Program-made: the position numbers and the translations under genes | Source: an uncultured Pseudomonadales bacterium | Lineage (GTDB): Bacteria > Pseudomonadota > Gammaproteobacteria > Pseudomonadales > Azotimanducaceae | Direction: 5' to 3' | DNA: 64,000 nucleotides | NCBI GenBank assembly: GCA_951813295.1 | Contig: CATOTI010000002.1 | Location: 3,482,522 to 3,546,521, forward strand | Notes under the pieces: model-generated | Told to the model about the DNA's origin: nothing | Database searches by the model: none | What the model saw: only the letters and a program-made list of their open reading frames with translations | In this document: in pieces, positions 54,920 to 64,000 of the stretch | How positions within the stretch are numbered: position 1 is the first letter of the stretch | Layout: each line of letters starts with the position of its first letter

Positions 54920-55908
54920 CTTTTTGTCGCGAGGTGGCAGGCGACGGCGTTGCCGGTCGTCGGATTCGTGATGAGCGCCGGACTTTCGCTGCGGCAGCGA
55001 TCCTCGGCGAGCGGGCAGCGTGGGTGAAATCGGCAGCCGGCCGGCGGATTGCGAACGCTCGGTACCTCGCCGTGAATGAGTTCCTGGGGTCGGCTCGCCT
55101 CGAGTACCGGATCCGGTAGCGGCACGGCCGCAAGCAACGCCCGCGTATAGGGATGTTGGGGTGCGGCGAAGAGTTCATCTCGCGTCGCGACCTCCACCAA
55201 CCGCCCGAGATACATCACGCCGATGCGATCGCAGACGTGGCGTACGACCGAGAGGTCGTGGGCGATGAAGAGATAGGTCAGCTCGAGCCGCTCCTGCAGG
55301 TCCAGCAGCAGGTTCAGAACCTGGGCCTGAATCGAGACGTCGAGCGCCGAGACGGGCTCGTCGCAGATCAGCAGGCTCGGTTCGAGCGCGAGGGCTCGAG
55401 CGATGCCGATTCGCTGGCGCTGCCCGCCGCTGAACTCGTGGGGATAGCGGTCCGCCATGTCGGGCAGCAGGCCGACAAGATCCATGAGCTCGGCGACGCG
55501 GTCGCGGTAACGGCTGCGGTCTTTGGCGAGACCGTGGACGACCAGCGGCTCGCCGATGATGTTGCGTACCCGCATTCTCGGGTTCAACGATCCAAACGGG
55601 TCCTGGTAGACCATCTGCATGCGCCGGCGCACGCCGCGCATCGCATCGGGCGCGAGATCTGTGATGTCCCGGCCTTCGAAACGTACCGACCCGGCCGTGA
55701 GGCGAAGCATTCGAAGCACCGCGAGCGCGGTTGTCGACTTGCCGCAGCCGCTTTCGCCGACGAGGCCAAACGTCTCCCCGCGGCGAAGCGTGAAGCTCAC
55801 GCCGTCGACGGCCTTGATGCTCGCGACCTGGCGCTGCCGCACCACACCCTCATACACCGGGAAGTGCACTCGAACGTCGTCGACTTCTAGCAGCGGTGTT
55901 TTATCCAT
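54916..55908 (-). CDS. Dipeptide/opine-type ABC transporter ATPase (DppF-like)
   Basis: 330 residues from the ATG at 55908, which overlaps the upstream stop. Walker [15 protein letters not shown], signature [17 protein letters not shown] and Walker [13 protein letters not shown] are intact. The oligopeptide-type C-terminal Cys-rich extension ([14 protein letters not shown]) is present. Last gene of a five-gene operon in which both permeases precede the binding protein. Confidence 0.92.
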   Translation of the reverse strand: MDKTPLLEVDDVRVHFPVYEGVVRQRQVASIKAVDGVSFTLRRGETFGLVGESGCGKSTTALAVLRMLRLTAGSVRFEGRDITDLAPDAMRGVRRRMQMVYQDPFGSLNPRMRVRNIIGEPLVVHGLAKDRSRYRDRVAELMDLVGLLPDMADRYPHEFSGGQRQRIGIARALALEPSLLICDEPVSALDVSIQAQVLNLLLDLQERLELTYLFIAHDLSVVRHVCDRIGVMYLGRLVEVATRDELFAAPQHPYTRALLAAVPLPDPVLEASRPQELIHGEVPSVRNPPAGCRFHPRCPLAEDRCRSESPALITNPTTGNAVACHLATKS

Positions 55909-56866
55909 AGCCGTGGCATGCCCGCTGGTGTCCTGGCCCGACCTCAAGGAGCGCTGGACGCTCTTCGACGCATTCGCGTCTGGCGTGCGGGCAGCGGAGC
56001 GCAAAAGCGCAGCCCGGCGGTAGGTTGGCGAGATCGGGCGGCTGCCCCTCGATCGTCGGTAGCCGACTTCCCGCCACGCCTTCGAGGCCCGGAATCGACG
56101 CCATCAACCCGTCGGTATACGGATGGTGGGGGTTGCCATAGAGATCGCGAGCGGACGCCGTCTCGACGATACGGCCGCCGTACATGACGGCGACTCGATC
56201 CGCGTAGCGCGCCACGACCCCGAGGTCGTGGGTGATGAGAATGAGCGCCGCATCGGTCTCGCGGGTGAGCTCCTTCAGGAGCGCGAGGATCTGCGCCTGT
56301 ACCGTCACGTCGAGCGCGGTCGTCGGTTCGTCGGCGATGATCAGGCGTGGCTCGCACGCCAATGCCATCGCGATCATCACCCGCTGGCGCATCCCGCCGG
56401 AGAAGTGGTGCGGGTAGTCGTCGAGGCGATTCGCGGCGTCGGGTATGGCGACGCGGCCGAGGAGTTCAGCGGCCATGGCGTAGGCCTCGTCCCAGGTCTT
56501 GCCGCGATGGAGCTGGATCGGCTCTGCGACTTGCTTGCCGACGGTGAGCACGGGATTCAGGGACGACATCGGCTCCTGAAAGATCATCGCGATGCGGTCC
56601 CCGCGGATGGCTCGGATCGCGTCGCGTTCGAGGCCGAGCAGATCCACGCCCTCGAAATGGATCGACCCCGATTCGATGCGGCCGTTGTCGCCGATCAGTT
56701 GCAGGATCGACAACGCCGTTACGCTCTTCCCGGATCCGCTCTCGCCGACGATCGCAAGGGTTTCCCCGGCATCCACGTCGAAGTCGACGGCGTTCACCGC
56801 CTGCACGGTTCCACGATCGGTCCGAAAGCGCACGGAGAGGTCGCGTACCTCGAGAAGTGCACTCAA
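55901..56866 (-). CDS. Dipeptide/opine-type ABC transporter ATPase (DppD-like)
   Basis: 321 residues from a TTG at 56866 overlapping the stop of the binding-protein gene (TTGA). Walker [17 protein letters not shown], signature [17 protein letters not shown] and Walker [14 protein letters not shown] are complete, with the peptide-type tail ([14 protein letters not shown]). Pairs with the DppF-like ATPase. Confidence 0.92.
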   Translation of the reverse strand: MSALLEVRDLSVRFRTDRGTVQAVNAVDFDVDAGETLAIVGESGSGKSVTALSILQLIGDNGRIESGSIHFEGVDLLGLERDAIRAIRGDRIAMIFQEPMSSLNPVLTVGKQVAEPIQLHRGKTWDEAYAMAAELLGRVAIPDAANRLDDYPHHFSGGMRQRVMIAMALACEPRLIIADEPTTALDVTVQAQILALLKELTRETDAALILITHDLGVVARYADRVAVMYGGRIVETASARDLYGNPHHPYTDGLMASIPGLEGVAGSRLPTIEGQPPDLANLPPGCAFALRCPHARRECVEERPALLEVGPGHQRACHGYG

Positions 56867-58575
56867 AAGCCGAGCTCCCGCTTGAGTTCCTGGTCGATCC
56901 AGATGCGGGCATAAATCGGTCCCGGGCGGACGGCGCCCGCGCGCAACTCGCCCGCGTAGTTCTTCACCCAGGGCCACCACGCGGTGTAGACGTACTCGGT
57001 CGGCAGCCAGATGTAGGGCGCGAAGTCGAGCAGATCGATCGTGAGTTTTCGCGCGAGGGCTATGCGATCGGCCTCCTCAGGCATGCGCATCAGCTGCTGG
57101 ACCTCCGCGTCGAATTCCGGGCGCGAGATGAGCGCGGGGTTCCACTTGTGGCCCGTAATGAACTTACGCAGCGTCGTGGTCGGGTTCGTGTGACCGTTGT
57201 TCATGAAGTAGCCGGGGCCGTGTGTCTGCGTCGTCATCGCGGACAAGAAGGAGGCGTACTCCATCGGCTGGATACGGATCTCGACCCCGATCGCCGCGAG
57301 GTAAGACTCGATGAGCGGCAGGAGATCCATGTTGCTCGGGCTGCAGGAGCAGACCTGCACGTCGAACGCGAAGCCGTCGGGATAGCCTGCCTCGGCGAGT
57401 AGTTCGCGCGCGCGTTCCGGGTTGTAGTCGAAGAGTTCCTGCACCGAAGCCGGCATTTCCTCGAGTGGCTGGTAGTAAGCGCCGAAGCCTGGGTGTTGCG
57501 GATATGCCATCAGCTCCGCGTGGCCGCCGTAGAAGAGCTCGACGATCTCTCGCTGGTTGACGGCGAGGTTGAGGGCGCGACGCACGCGCGGATCGGCGAA
57601 CGGCTCGTGGTCGAGGCGGAGAGCAATGAAGTTGCCGGACATTCCGAGCCAGCGCGACCAGTTGAGTTCGGGGGTCGATTCCTTCAGGTGATCCACGGCA
57701 ATCCAGCGGACCGATTCGAGGATGTCGACTTTTGCCGTGCGAAGGGCCGTCAAATACGTCGCCTCGTCCTTGATGATTCGGTATTTGACGCTGTCGACGT
57801 AGGGGAGCTGGAACGACTTGCCGTCGTACACCTCGGCATCCCAATAGTTATCCCGGCGCCGATAGATGTGCGAGTTGCCGTGGATGTACTTCGTCAGTTC
57901 GAACGGGCCGGTGCCCATGAGGTTGCGCCAATCCTTCGCATCGACATCGGCCAGTTCGCGCGCGGTGATGGAGCTCTGGTAGCCGTAGCCGAAGCGATAG
58001 GCCCACTCGGCGTTGAATTCGTTGAAGTGGAAGACGAGCGTGTGGTCGTCGCGCACCTCGAGCTCATCGATGTAGCCCCAGTAGTCCTGCTGGGCTTTCT
58101 TCGGGCTCGAGTCCACGAGGTCGAAGGTGAACTTCACGTCGTGGGCCGTCAGCTCTCGCGATTCCATGATCCCGGGCTTCTCGTGGAACATCACGCCTTG
58201 GCGCAGGCGTACAACGAGTTTGAGATCGTCCTGCCACTCCCACGACTCGGCAAGCTCTCCGCGGATGACGTCCGTCGGCAGATAGGCTTCCGCGACGAAC
58301 GTATAGTCGCCACCGCCTCGCACACCTCGGTCGAGGTCGCCCGCGAACAACTGTTCGCGTACGAGGCCGGTGTCATGGTTCGACTTCCACGTCCAGTCGA
58401 CCGGATCCCACGAGAGCGCCGACAGCGTGACGTAGACGGTGCCGATGTTGAGATCGCCGCCGTAGCGAGGCGCTTCGCGCCCGACGTCGTTAGCCCATGC
58501 GCCGAGGGCGAGAACGAGTGTGAGCATCCCCACCCGGCGACCCCACGATTTCTTCCTCAGTGCGCTCGCCTTCAT
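56863..58575 (-). CDS. Dipeptide/oligopeptide-type ABC substrate-binding protein
   Basis: 570 residues from the ATG at 58575, preceded by GGGGGAGCAG and overlapping the permease stop (ATGA). A signal peptide (GMLTLVLALGAWANDV) leads to a family 5 binding fold: GELAESWEWQDDLKLVVRLR, FHEKPGIMESRELTAHDVKF. Such proteins bind peptides, nickel chelates or opine and glycoside-like ligands. It lies between the permease and ATPase genes. Confidence 0.9.
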   Translation of the reverse strand: MKASALRKKSWGRRVGMLTLVLALGAWANDVGREAPRYGGDLNIGTVYVTLSALSWDPVDWTWKSNHDTGLVREQLFAGDLDRGVRGGGDYTFVAEAYLPTDVIRGELAESWEWQDDLKLVVRLRQGVMFHEKPGIMESRELTAHDVKFTFDLVDSSPKKAQQDYWGYIDELEVRDDHTLVFHFNEFNAEWAYRFGYGYQSSITARELADVDAKDWRNLMGTGPFELTKYIHGNSHIYRRRDNYWDAEVYDGKSFQLPYVDSVKYRIIKDEATYLTALRTAKVDILESVRWIAVDHLKESTPELNWSRWLGMSGNFIALRLDHEPFADPRVRRALNLAVNQREIVELFYGGHAELMAYPQHPGFGAYYQPLEEMPASVQELFDYNPERARELLAEAGYPDGFAFDVQVCSCSPSNMDLLPLIESYLAAIGVEIRIQPMEYASFLSAMTTQTHGPGYFMNNGHTNPTTTLRKFITGHKWNPALISRPEFDAEVQQLMRMPEEADRIALARKLTIDLLDFAPYIWLPTEYVYTAWWPWVKNYAGELRAGAVRPGPIYARIWIDQELKRELGF

Positions 58576-59471
58576 CTGCTCCCCCGCATACGTGGATCGA
58601 GTAGGTCCCTGAGCGCATCGCCGTAAACGTTGACCGCGTAGACGACGATCGTGAGGCAAAGGCCCGGCGCGAGCGCGAGCCAGGGACCGAGGTACATGTA
58701 AGTTCGTCCGGTGCCGCTCAGCATGCTTCCCCACGTTGGAGCGGGTGGTGGGACGCCGAGACCGAGGAACGACAGGCCTGCTTCGGCCAGAATCACAGCG
58801 CCGATCCGCGTCGTGAAGAGCACGATCACCACCGGCATGATGTTCGGCAGGATGTGGCGCACGAGCACATGCCACGTCCGCGCGCCGATCGAAAGGCTCG
58901 CGTGGGTGTACATGTTCTCCTTCACGGTCACGACGCTACCGCGGACGATCCGGCTCCCAGCGATACCGTAGAGGAGACCCAGTACGATGATGATCTGCGG
59001 TATCCCGGGACCGACGATCGAGACGATGACGATCAGCAGTACGAGGTCGGGGAAGGTCATCCAGGCGTCGACGCCCCGCTGGATCACCATGTCGGTGCGC
59101 CCGCCGAAGTAGCCCGACACGACGCCGAGCACGATCGAGATGACTGTCGCGAGGCCTGCCGCGAGAAAGCTCACGATCATCGAGATCTGCGCGCCCACGA
59201 GCACACGCGAGAGCACGTCGCGGCCGAGGTGATCGGTGCCGAACCAATGGGTGAAGCTCGGCGCCTCGAGGCGCACCGTGAGGTCGGTCGAGTTCATTCC
59301 GAAAGGCGCGAGGAGATCCGCGAAAACCCCGGCGATGAGGAAGAGCAGGAATATGCCGCCGCCGACAGCGCCGAGGGGTTTCTCCCGGAACATGCGTCGA
59401 TGGAACGCGACGAACCCCGGCGCGCCCGGGGGCGCAAGAGGCGTGATGGGGGTACCGATCGCTTCGCTCAT
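58572..59471 (-). CDS. ABC transporter permease (DppC-like)
   Basis: 299 residues with about six membrane segments. FGTDHLGRDVLSRVLVGAQI is the DppC signature and LSIGARTWHVLVRHILPNIM the EAA loop. It starts seven bases after the DppB-like stop and overlaps the next gene (ATGA). Confidence 0.92.
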   Translation of the reverse strand: MSEAIGTPITPLAPPGAPGFVAFHRRMFREKPLGAVGGGIFLLFLIAGVFADLLAPFGMNSTDLTVRLEAPSFTHWFGTDHLGRDVLSRVLVGAQISMIVSFLAAGLATVISIVLGVVSGYFGGRTDMVIQRGVDAWMTFPDLVLLIVIVSIVGPGIPQIIIVLGLLYGIAGSRIVRGSVVTVKENMYTHASLSIGARTWHVLVRHILPNIMPVVIVLFTTRIGAVILAEAGLSFLGLGVPPPAPTWGSMLSGTGRTYMYLGPWLALAPGLCLTIVVYAVNVYGDALRDLLDPRMRGSR

Positions 59472-59478
59472 CGCTGGT

Positions 59479-60429
59479 TCACTCGTGGCGAACCTTGGGA
59501 TCGAGCCAGCCGTAGCTCACGTCGACCAGCAGGTTGATCACCAGCACTCCGACCCCGACGACGAGGAACACGCCCGAGATGACCGGATAGTCGCGCTGAA
59601 AGACCGCCTCGAGGAGCAGTAATCCCATCCCCGGGACGACGAAGATCTGCTCGAGGATCACCGCCCCGCCGATGAGGAGCGGTGCTTGCAGTCCGATGAG
59701 GGTGATCACGGGGATCAGCCCGTTACGTAAGGCGTGACGAACGATGAGAAGCCGCTCACTCACGCCCTTGGCCCGCGCCGTGCGGATATAGTCCTGGCGC
59801 ATCACCTCGAGCATCATCGTGCGCGTCATCCGCATCGTCACGGCGGACATCGAGCGTCCCAACAGAATGGCGGGCACGCTCATGTGGGCGAGGTTGGCGA
59901 TCGGGTCTTCGAAGAACGGCGTGTACTCGAGTGCGGGTGACCAGCGCCACCACACGGAGGGAAAGACCATCACCAGCGTACCGAGCCAGAAGCTCGGGAC
60001 CGCGAGCATCAGAAGCGAGAACGATCGCGCGACGTAGTCGCCGGTCGTGTCCTGGCGCATGGCCGAGTAGATACCGATGGGTAGCGCCACCGAGAGCGCG
60101 ACGATGAGCGCAAGGAAGCCGAGTTCGAAAGTGATCGGGAGCGTCTCGGCGAGCTGCTGCGTCACCGGCACGTTCTGCCAGAGCGACGTGCCGAGATCGC
60201 CCGTCAGAGCCCCACCGATCCAGCGGAAGTATTGAACGTAAACCGGCTGGTCGAGCCCGAGTGCCGCCTCGATCTTCGCCCGATCCTGACCCGTTACGAT
60301 GTCGTTCTGCGCGAGCATCAGGTCGATCACGTCGCCTGGAATCAGGCGCATCGAAACGAACACGATCAGGCTCGCAAAGAAAAGCGTCGGCAGCAGCGCG
60401 AGCAGCCGCCGTATCAGGTAAGCCTGCAA
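59479..60429 (-). CDS. ABC transporter permease (DppB-like)
   Basis: 316 residues from a TTG at 60429 with GGGGGAG eight bases upstream. The N-terminus AYLIRRLLALLPTLFFASLI and the loop YIRTARAKGVSERLLIVRHA are typical of DppB. First gene of the five-gene operon; the region upstream (60430-60602) is a divergent promoter area shared with GH172. Confidence 0.92.
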   Translation of the reverse strand: MQAYLIRRLLALLPTLFFASLIVFVSMRLIPGDVIDLMLAQNDIVTGQDRAKIEAALGLDQPVYVQYFRWIGGALTGDLGTSLWQNVPVTQQLAETLPITFELGFLALIVALSVALPIGIYSAMRQDTTGDYVARSFSLLMLAVPSFWLGTLVMVFPSVWWRWSPALEYTPFFEDPIANLAHMSVPAILLGRSMSAVTMRMTRTMMLEVMRQDYIRTARAKGVSERLLIVRHALRNGLIPVITLIGLQAPLLIGGAVILEQIFVVPGMGLLLLEAVFQRDYPVISGVFLVVGVGVLVINLLVDVSYGWLDPKVRHE

Positions 60430-60602
60430 AATCCGAACTCCCCCACGAGGCGCGCTGGATCGGGCGACCTCGCGAGCTAGCCTAACGGATTCCGTTGCCC
60501 TTGCGACGCCGCACAAGATCTGGACGCCATGGGCGAGATAGGAGCGGGAGGTAGCGCCATCCTGTCGTAGAGTTCTGGGAACGGTTTGAGAAGGGGACAG
60601 CC

Positions 60603-61718
60603 ATGAGCTTTTCGGGTCTCGGCATGCATCTCGGCAACCTGTCGCGGTTGTCGAACGCCAAATCACGATCGATCAGTCCGGAGAACTTCAGCGGCGCGAA
60701 AGGTCAGGGGGGGATGTCGACGGACGGTCCCGCCGCGCGCGCCGCCCGTGGGCTGGGTCAGGGCTGGAAGGTCTCGCCGTACGTCCTGATCGAGCCGGGC
60801 GAGACGTTCGAACTCGCCAATATCGAGGGTGAAGGCGCGATCCAGCAGATCTGGATGACGCTGGCGCGCTGTCGATGGCGGCACAGCATTCTCAGGATGT
60901 ACTGGGACGATCAGGAACAACCGGCGGTCGAGTGTCCGGCCGGCGACTTCTTCGCGTGCGGGTGGGAACGCTATGCACGCGTCTCGTCGCTTGCCGTGTG
61001 TGTCAATCCCGGACGGGCGTTCAACAGTTATTGGGAGATGCCGTTTCGCCGCCGCGCGCGGCTGACGATCGAGAATCTTGGCCAAGAGCAGATGTCGGTC
61101 TACTACCAGATCAACTACGTGCTGACCGACGTCCCGGAAGACGCGGCGTATTTCCACGCACAGTTCCGACGCGTCAACCCGCTGCCGTACAAAGACGTCT
61201 ATACGATCGTCGACGGCATCCAGGGGCGCGGCCACTACGCCGGGACCTACATGGCCTGGGGCGTCAACAACGCCGGTTGGTGGGGCGAAGGCGAGATCAA
61301 GTTCTTCCTCGACGGTGACGGCGAGTTCCCGACGATTTGCGGCACCGGCACCGAAGACTATTTCTGCGGCGCGTACAACTTCGATCCCGGTGTGATGGAG
61401 CGCAATCGTCCCGGCGGACCGCCGTCCGGATACGAGGAATTCAACAGTCCCTACGCGGGGTTACCGCAGGTCATCCGACCGGACGGCGTGTACCAATCTC
61501 AGCAGCGATTCGGCCTTTACCGTTGGCACATCCCCGATCCGATCCGCTTCGAGGAAGACCTGCGCGTCACCATCCAGGCACTCGGGTGGCGTACGGACAA
61601 GGAGCGGCGCTATCTACCGTTGCAGGACGACATCGCTTCGGTGGCGTTCTGGTACCAGACGTTGCCGACCGCACCCTTTCCGGCACTGCCGGATCGTGAT
61701 CAGCTCGAGGTGATCTGA
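60603..61718 (+). CDS. DUF2961 protein (glycoside hydrolase family 172-like)
   Basis: 371 residues. DUF2961 proteins form glycoside hydrolase family 172, which includes alpha-D-fructofuranosidase/difructose-anhydride synthase and D-arabinofuranosidases. ICGTGTEDYFCGAYNF holds the conserved Glu, and HSILRMYWDDQEQPAVECPA and GDFFACG are the usual front block. AAGGGGACAGCC precedes the ATG. No signal peptide, so cytoplasmic action on an imported sugar is likely. Divergent from the ABC operon, which could bring its substrate (inference). Confidence 0.85.
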   Translation: MSFSGLGMHLGNLSRLSNAKSRSISPENFSGAKGQGGMSTDGPAARAARGLGQGWKVSPYVLIEPGETFELANIEGEGAIQQIWMTLARCRWRHSILRMYWDDQEQPAVECPAGDFFACGWERYARVSSLAVCVNPGRAFNSYWEMPFRRRARLTIENLGQEQMSVYYQINYVLTDVPEDAAYFHAQFRRVNPLPYKDVYTIVDGIQGRGHYAGTYMAWGVNNAGWWGEGEIKFFLDGDGEFPTICGTGTEDYFCGAYNFDPGVMERNRPGGPPSGYEEFNSPYAGLPQVIRPDGVYQSQQRFGLYRWHIPDPIRFEEDLRVTIQALGWRTDKERRYLPLQDDIASVAFWYQTLPTAPFPALPDRDQLEVI

Positions 61719-61728
61719 ACGTCCGTCG

Positions 61729-62841
61729 TCACGGGCTGACGCTGCACCCAGCTTTCGTATTGACGACGTTACAGCGCGCCATCGCGCCGTTCGGAAAGAC
61801 GACCCGATAGCCGTTGCCGAACCCCTGGATGCCGTCGTAATAGTCGGTGCTGATGAAGTGCGCGCCGCTCGCGAACGCGGCGTCGCGCCGGGCCGTGTCG
61901 TTCTTTCGTGCTTCGACGGTGTTCGCGTCCGCGCGCGTGCGCACGAGATAGCCTTTGCGAACCGCCTCATCGATGCGTTTGGCCGAACGAATCGGATCGT
62001 TGATCACGAGAAAGGCAGCGGCGGGATGACCAACGGGTGCATTGGCGAACATGACCCGCCCGGCGAGTGACGGGTGTTTCTCGAGATAGGCGTCGAGCTT
62101 CGCTCCGCCCTGGTCGAGAAGGAAAATGAACTTGCCGCGCACGTCGTCGAGGCGCGGCCAACCGGTCTGGAGAACCGCGCGTTCGAGCGTGTCATATCGG
62201 CCGCGGACATCATCCGGTGTCAGGATTCGGTCGCGGGGTATCGATTCCAGGATTGCCCGGTCGAGCGCGTCGAACACGGCGCTAGTGAACGGCAACGGCA
62301 CGACATAACCGGGGTCGGTCAGCCGGGCGTCCTTCGCGTTGAACGACACGGCGATCGGCAGATGGCTTGGATTGGCGATTGAGAAGTCGAGCAATTCGCT
62401 TAAGCAACTGTCGAGCGTCAGGCAGGTCGAGCGGTAGTCGACGTCCTGGGCGTGCAGTACCTTGAATCCCGGTTCGTCCAGCTCGCCGAGTGGGTCGAGC
62501 GGCGTCGGCAGGTAGCCGGCGTCAAGCATGCGCTCGATACCCGCGGGCGACCGAAACCGGCCACCATGCGGATCGTGAAACACGTCGAGTTCGATCTTTC
62601 TCAATCCGAGGGTCAGTTGGTGGGTGAGGGTCGGATGCTGATAGTCGAGCGCGAGTGCCTGTTCCGGCGCGCGCGCCTCGATCATGCGTAACAGCGGTGC
62701 CTCGATCGCCTGCTTGTAGCTGTTGTGACTACCGATGACCTGGATCTGGTTGAGGCGCAGCTGGTTGTCCGCGAATGCGCAAGGTGCGAGCACCGTGATG
62801 AGCATCGCGACGAGTGGGTTCTTCAAGTGGCTCGATCCCAT
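61729..62841 (-). CDS. Ca2+-dependent phosphoinositide phospholipase C-like, exported
   Basis: 370 residues from the ATG at 62841; the frame stays open upstream but is not coding. A signal peptide (PLVAMLITVLAPCAFADNQL) is followed by IQVIGSHNSYKQAI with the catalytic His, GLRKIELDVFHDPHGGRF with a second His and FIFLLDQGGAKLDAYLEK. Matches the Ca2+-dependent PI-PLC-C1 family. Target may be phosphoinositide-like lipids or an unknown phosphodiester. Confidence 0.85.
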   Translation of the reverse strand: MGSSHLKNPLVAMLITVLAPCAFADNQLRLNQIQVIGSHNSYKQAIEAPLLRMIEARAPEQALALDYQHPTLTHQLTLGLRKIELDVFHDPHGGRFRSPAGIERMLDAGYLPTPLDPLGELDEPGFKVLHAQDVDYRSTCLTLDSCLSELLDFSIANPSHLPIAVSFNAKDARLTDPGYVVPLPFTSAVFDALDRAILESIPRDRILTPDDVRGRYDTLERAVLQTGWPRLDDVRGKFIFLLDQGGAKLDAYLEKHPSLAGRVMFANAPVGHPAAAFLVINDPIRSAKRIDEAVRKGYLVRTRADANTVEARKNDTARRDAAFASGAHFISTDYYDGIQGFGNGYRVVFPNGAMARCNVVNTKAGCSVSP

Positions 62842-62896
62842 GTGACCAGCATGCACATTTGTATCGCGACGCGATGAATCTGAGATGTATTCGTGC

Positions 62897-63739
62897 TCAT
62901 CGGCGCCGACGCACCCTGCGGGCGAGGTAGAACGTGATGGCGAGGGTGAGCGGGAAACCGAGCCACACGAGAATGCTGCCGCAAGCGAAAGCGAACCGCT
63001 GCGAGGCGGGCGTTTCCGCGCGCGGTGATCGAGTAGGTTCGAAGAAAGTGGTGCTGTAGAGGTTTGGCATCGTCTCGAAGCGCTCCTGCATTCGTGCAAT
63101 CCAAACGCGCAGGCGCTCGAGCGAAGGGTGCGCGCGAACCACGTCGAGTGGCGGCACGGGGATGGAGCTAAGCATCTGCACGATGCCGAAGAGTTGCAGG
63201 TCGACGACGTTGACGTCCTCGCCGCCGAAGTAATCGCCGTCACCGAGCAATGCCTGGAGCCGGCCGTAGTCTTCAAGCGTCTCCTCGTCGGACGCGCGGC
63301 CATAGACGCGGCGCCCGAACGTGATCACCGAGAAGAAATAGAACGTCGTGAAGGCGCGCCAGAACGGATTCCAGAGCCGCCGGAAGCGCGACGGATGCTC
63401 TTCGTTGATGCATGAGAAACCTCGCCAGAAAGCGAATCGGCCGTTGCGCCGATGCATCGCGCTCCCGGTTTGGGCTTTGCGTAGCGCGCGTCGCTCGTCT
63501 TGGCCGAGTGCCGGGAATCCGAGCGCGACGAGTATTCGTTCGGAATCGGCTAGCCAGGAACCGCCGTCGATCCGCGCCATCGGCATCAGCACGCCCGTTC
63601 GGCGGAACACTTCGAATGGTGGAAGTGTGCTGAGCACATAGGCGATTCGCTTTTCGTGGAGCCCCAGAAGAACCGCTTGTACCCAGGGCGAATGATCGAC
63701 GCCGTAGAGTTCGACGTGGTTTACGTCCGACGTGGACAT
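62897..63739 (-). CDS. GST-like protein with C-terminal membrane helix
   Basis: 280 residues from the ATG at 63739. The N-terminus VELYGVDHSPWVQAVLLGLH is a GST thioredoxin-type fold; MARIDGGSWLADSERILVAL holds the Glu/Ser turn. After the helical domain, the end (CGSILVWLGFPLTLAITFYL) is a membrane helix followed by ARRVRRRR. Such anchored GST-like proteins are uncommon; the basic tail suggests the fold sits in the cytoplasm. Function unknown. Adjacent to a PI-PLC. Confidence 0.75.
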   Translation of the reverse strand: MSTSDVNHVELYGVDHSPWVQAVLLGLHEKRIAYVLSTLPPFEVFRRTGVLMPMARIDGGSWLADSERILVALGFPALGQDERRALRKAQTGSAMHRRNGRFAFWRGFSCINEEHPSRFRRLWNPFWRAFTTFYFFSVITFGRRVYGRASDEETLEDYGRLQALLGDGDYFGGEDVNVVDLQLFGIVQMLSSIPVPPLDVVRAHPSLERLRVWIARMQERFETMPNLYSTTFFEPTRSPRAETPASQRFAFACGSILVWLGFPLTLAITFYLARRVRRRR

Positions 63740-63761
63740 AGGGGCTGTATCCGATTCGATG

Positions 63762-64000
63762 TCAGCGGTACTCGACGCCTGGCAAGACACACAACATCTC
63801 ATAGAGAAGATTCGCGCCGACGAGCGACGTGTTGCCGCTCGTGTCGTACTGGGGCGCCACTTCGACCAGATCGCCGCCGACGAGATCGAGACCTTGGCAA
63901 CCACGGATCACCTCGAGCCCTTGCGCCGCGGAAAGCCCGGCGATTTCTGGCGTTCCGGTCCCCGGCGCAACGCTCGGGTCGAGCCCGTCGATATCGAACG
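63762..64000 (-). CDS. Agmatinase/ureohydrolase-family protein, C-terminal part
   Basis: 79 residues, 5' end beyond the window. FDIDGLDPSVAPGTGTPE is the manganese-binding signature of the ureohydrolases (agmatinase, guanidinobutyrase, formiminoglutamase); VGGDLVEVAPQYDTSGNTS is the conserved end. The exact substrate cannot be told from this part. Confidence 0.88.
   Translation of the reverse strand, partial: FDIDGLDPSVAPGTGTPEIAGLSAAQGLEVIRGCQGLDLVGGDLVEVAPQYDTSGNTSLVGANLLYEMLCVLPGVEYR

Noticed and set aside
1..64000. tRNA or rRNA genes, riboswitches
   Set aside because: None seen by eye; no cloverleaf or rRNA-like stretch was recognised. A tRNAscan/Infernal run would be needed to exclude them.

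Overview
The window is about 64 kb of high-GC DNA from a Gram-negative bacterium, most likely a gammaproteobacterium of environmental (possibly marine) type. This rests on a TonB-dependent receptor, lipoprotein and Sec signal peptides, several GPH-family symporters, a TPR-sulfotransferase, the DUF6152/PDLxGVW protein set and a wide range of oxygenases. The lineage is an inference; no rRNA or tRNA gene was seen. There are about 55 genes, mostly in short operons with ATGA, GTGA or TTGA overlaps.

Layout. 0-9 kb: a frameshifted SnoaL-type gene cut by the window edge, a glutathionyl-hydroquinone reductase, a TonB-C protein, a Sel1 protein, a GH26-like hydrolase with a VOC protein, a GST, and two PDLxGVW proteins with a DUF6152 partner. 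9-20.6 kb: three GPH/MelB-like symporters (one frameshifted), a pair of class III CoA-transferases, a TonB receptor and a TPR-sulfotransferase. 20.6-22.3 kb: 53-bp tandem repeats, a complete IS256-family element and a dispersed hairpin repeat also found at 7.1-7.4 kb. 22.3-29 kb: an APH-like kinase, then an aromatic-degradation cluster of SDR, DUF7064/7065 protein, LigB-type extradiol dioxygenase and two divergent Rieske oxygenases. 29-31.3 kb: a lower-GC islet with two tandem SRPBCC genes. 31.3-36.7 kb: FAD oxidoreductase, MDR reductase, carboxymuconolactone-decarboxylase-like protein, and a divergent CYP199-like P450 with an amidohydrolase. 36.8-37.5 kb: a HigBA-like toxin-antitoxin locus. 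37.7-49.7 kb: D-aminoacylase-like amidohydrolase, an ECF sigma factor fused to ankyrin repeats, TauD dioxygenase, two alpha/beta hydrolases, Lrp regulator facing an HPPD-like VOC protein, DAO oxidase, a dipeptidase remnant and serine hydrolase, enoyl-CoA hydratase and an LLM oxidoreductase. 49.7-64 kb: DUF3604, esterase, DUF885, cupin, a five-gene dipeptide/opine-type ABC operon divergent from a GH172 gene, a PI-PLC, a membrane-anchored GST and the end of an agmatinase-like gene.

Taken together the genes suit a heterotroph that takes up glycosides and oligopeptide-like compounds and degrades methoxylated or hydroxylated aromatics: the P450 is of the type that removes aryl O-methyl groups, and the LigB and Rieske enzymes hydroxylate and cleave rings. 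The CoA-transferases, enoyl-CoA hydratase and LLM enzyme suit acyl-CoA-linked steps. No Rieske reductase or P450 ferredoxin lies in the window.

Six genes carry frameshifts, five of them with the geometry of a one-base deletion, and one more has a premature in-frame TGA. This suggests either residual indel errors in a draft (possibly long-read) assembly or real gene decay. Two gene remnants (a sugar-porter tail and a dipeptidase tail) are also present. The strongest candidates for something undescribed are the sigma factor-ankyrin fusion and the SRPBCC/SnoaL/GyrI-like modules shared between the islet and the left edge.
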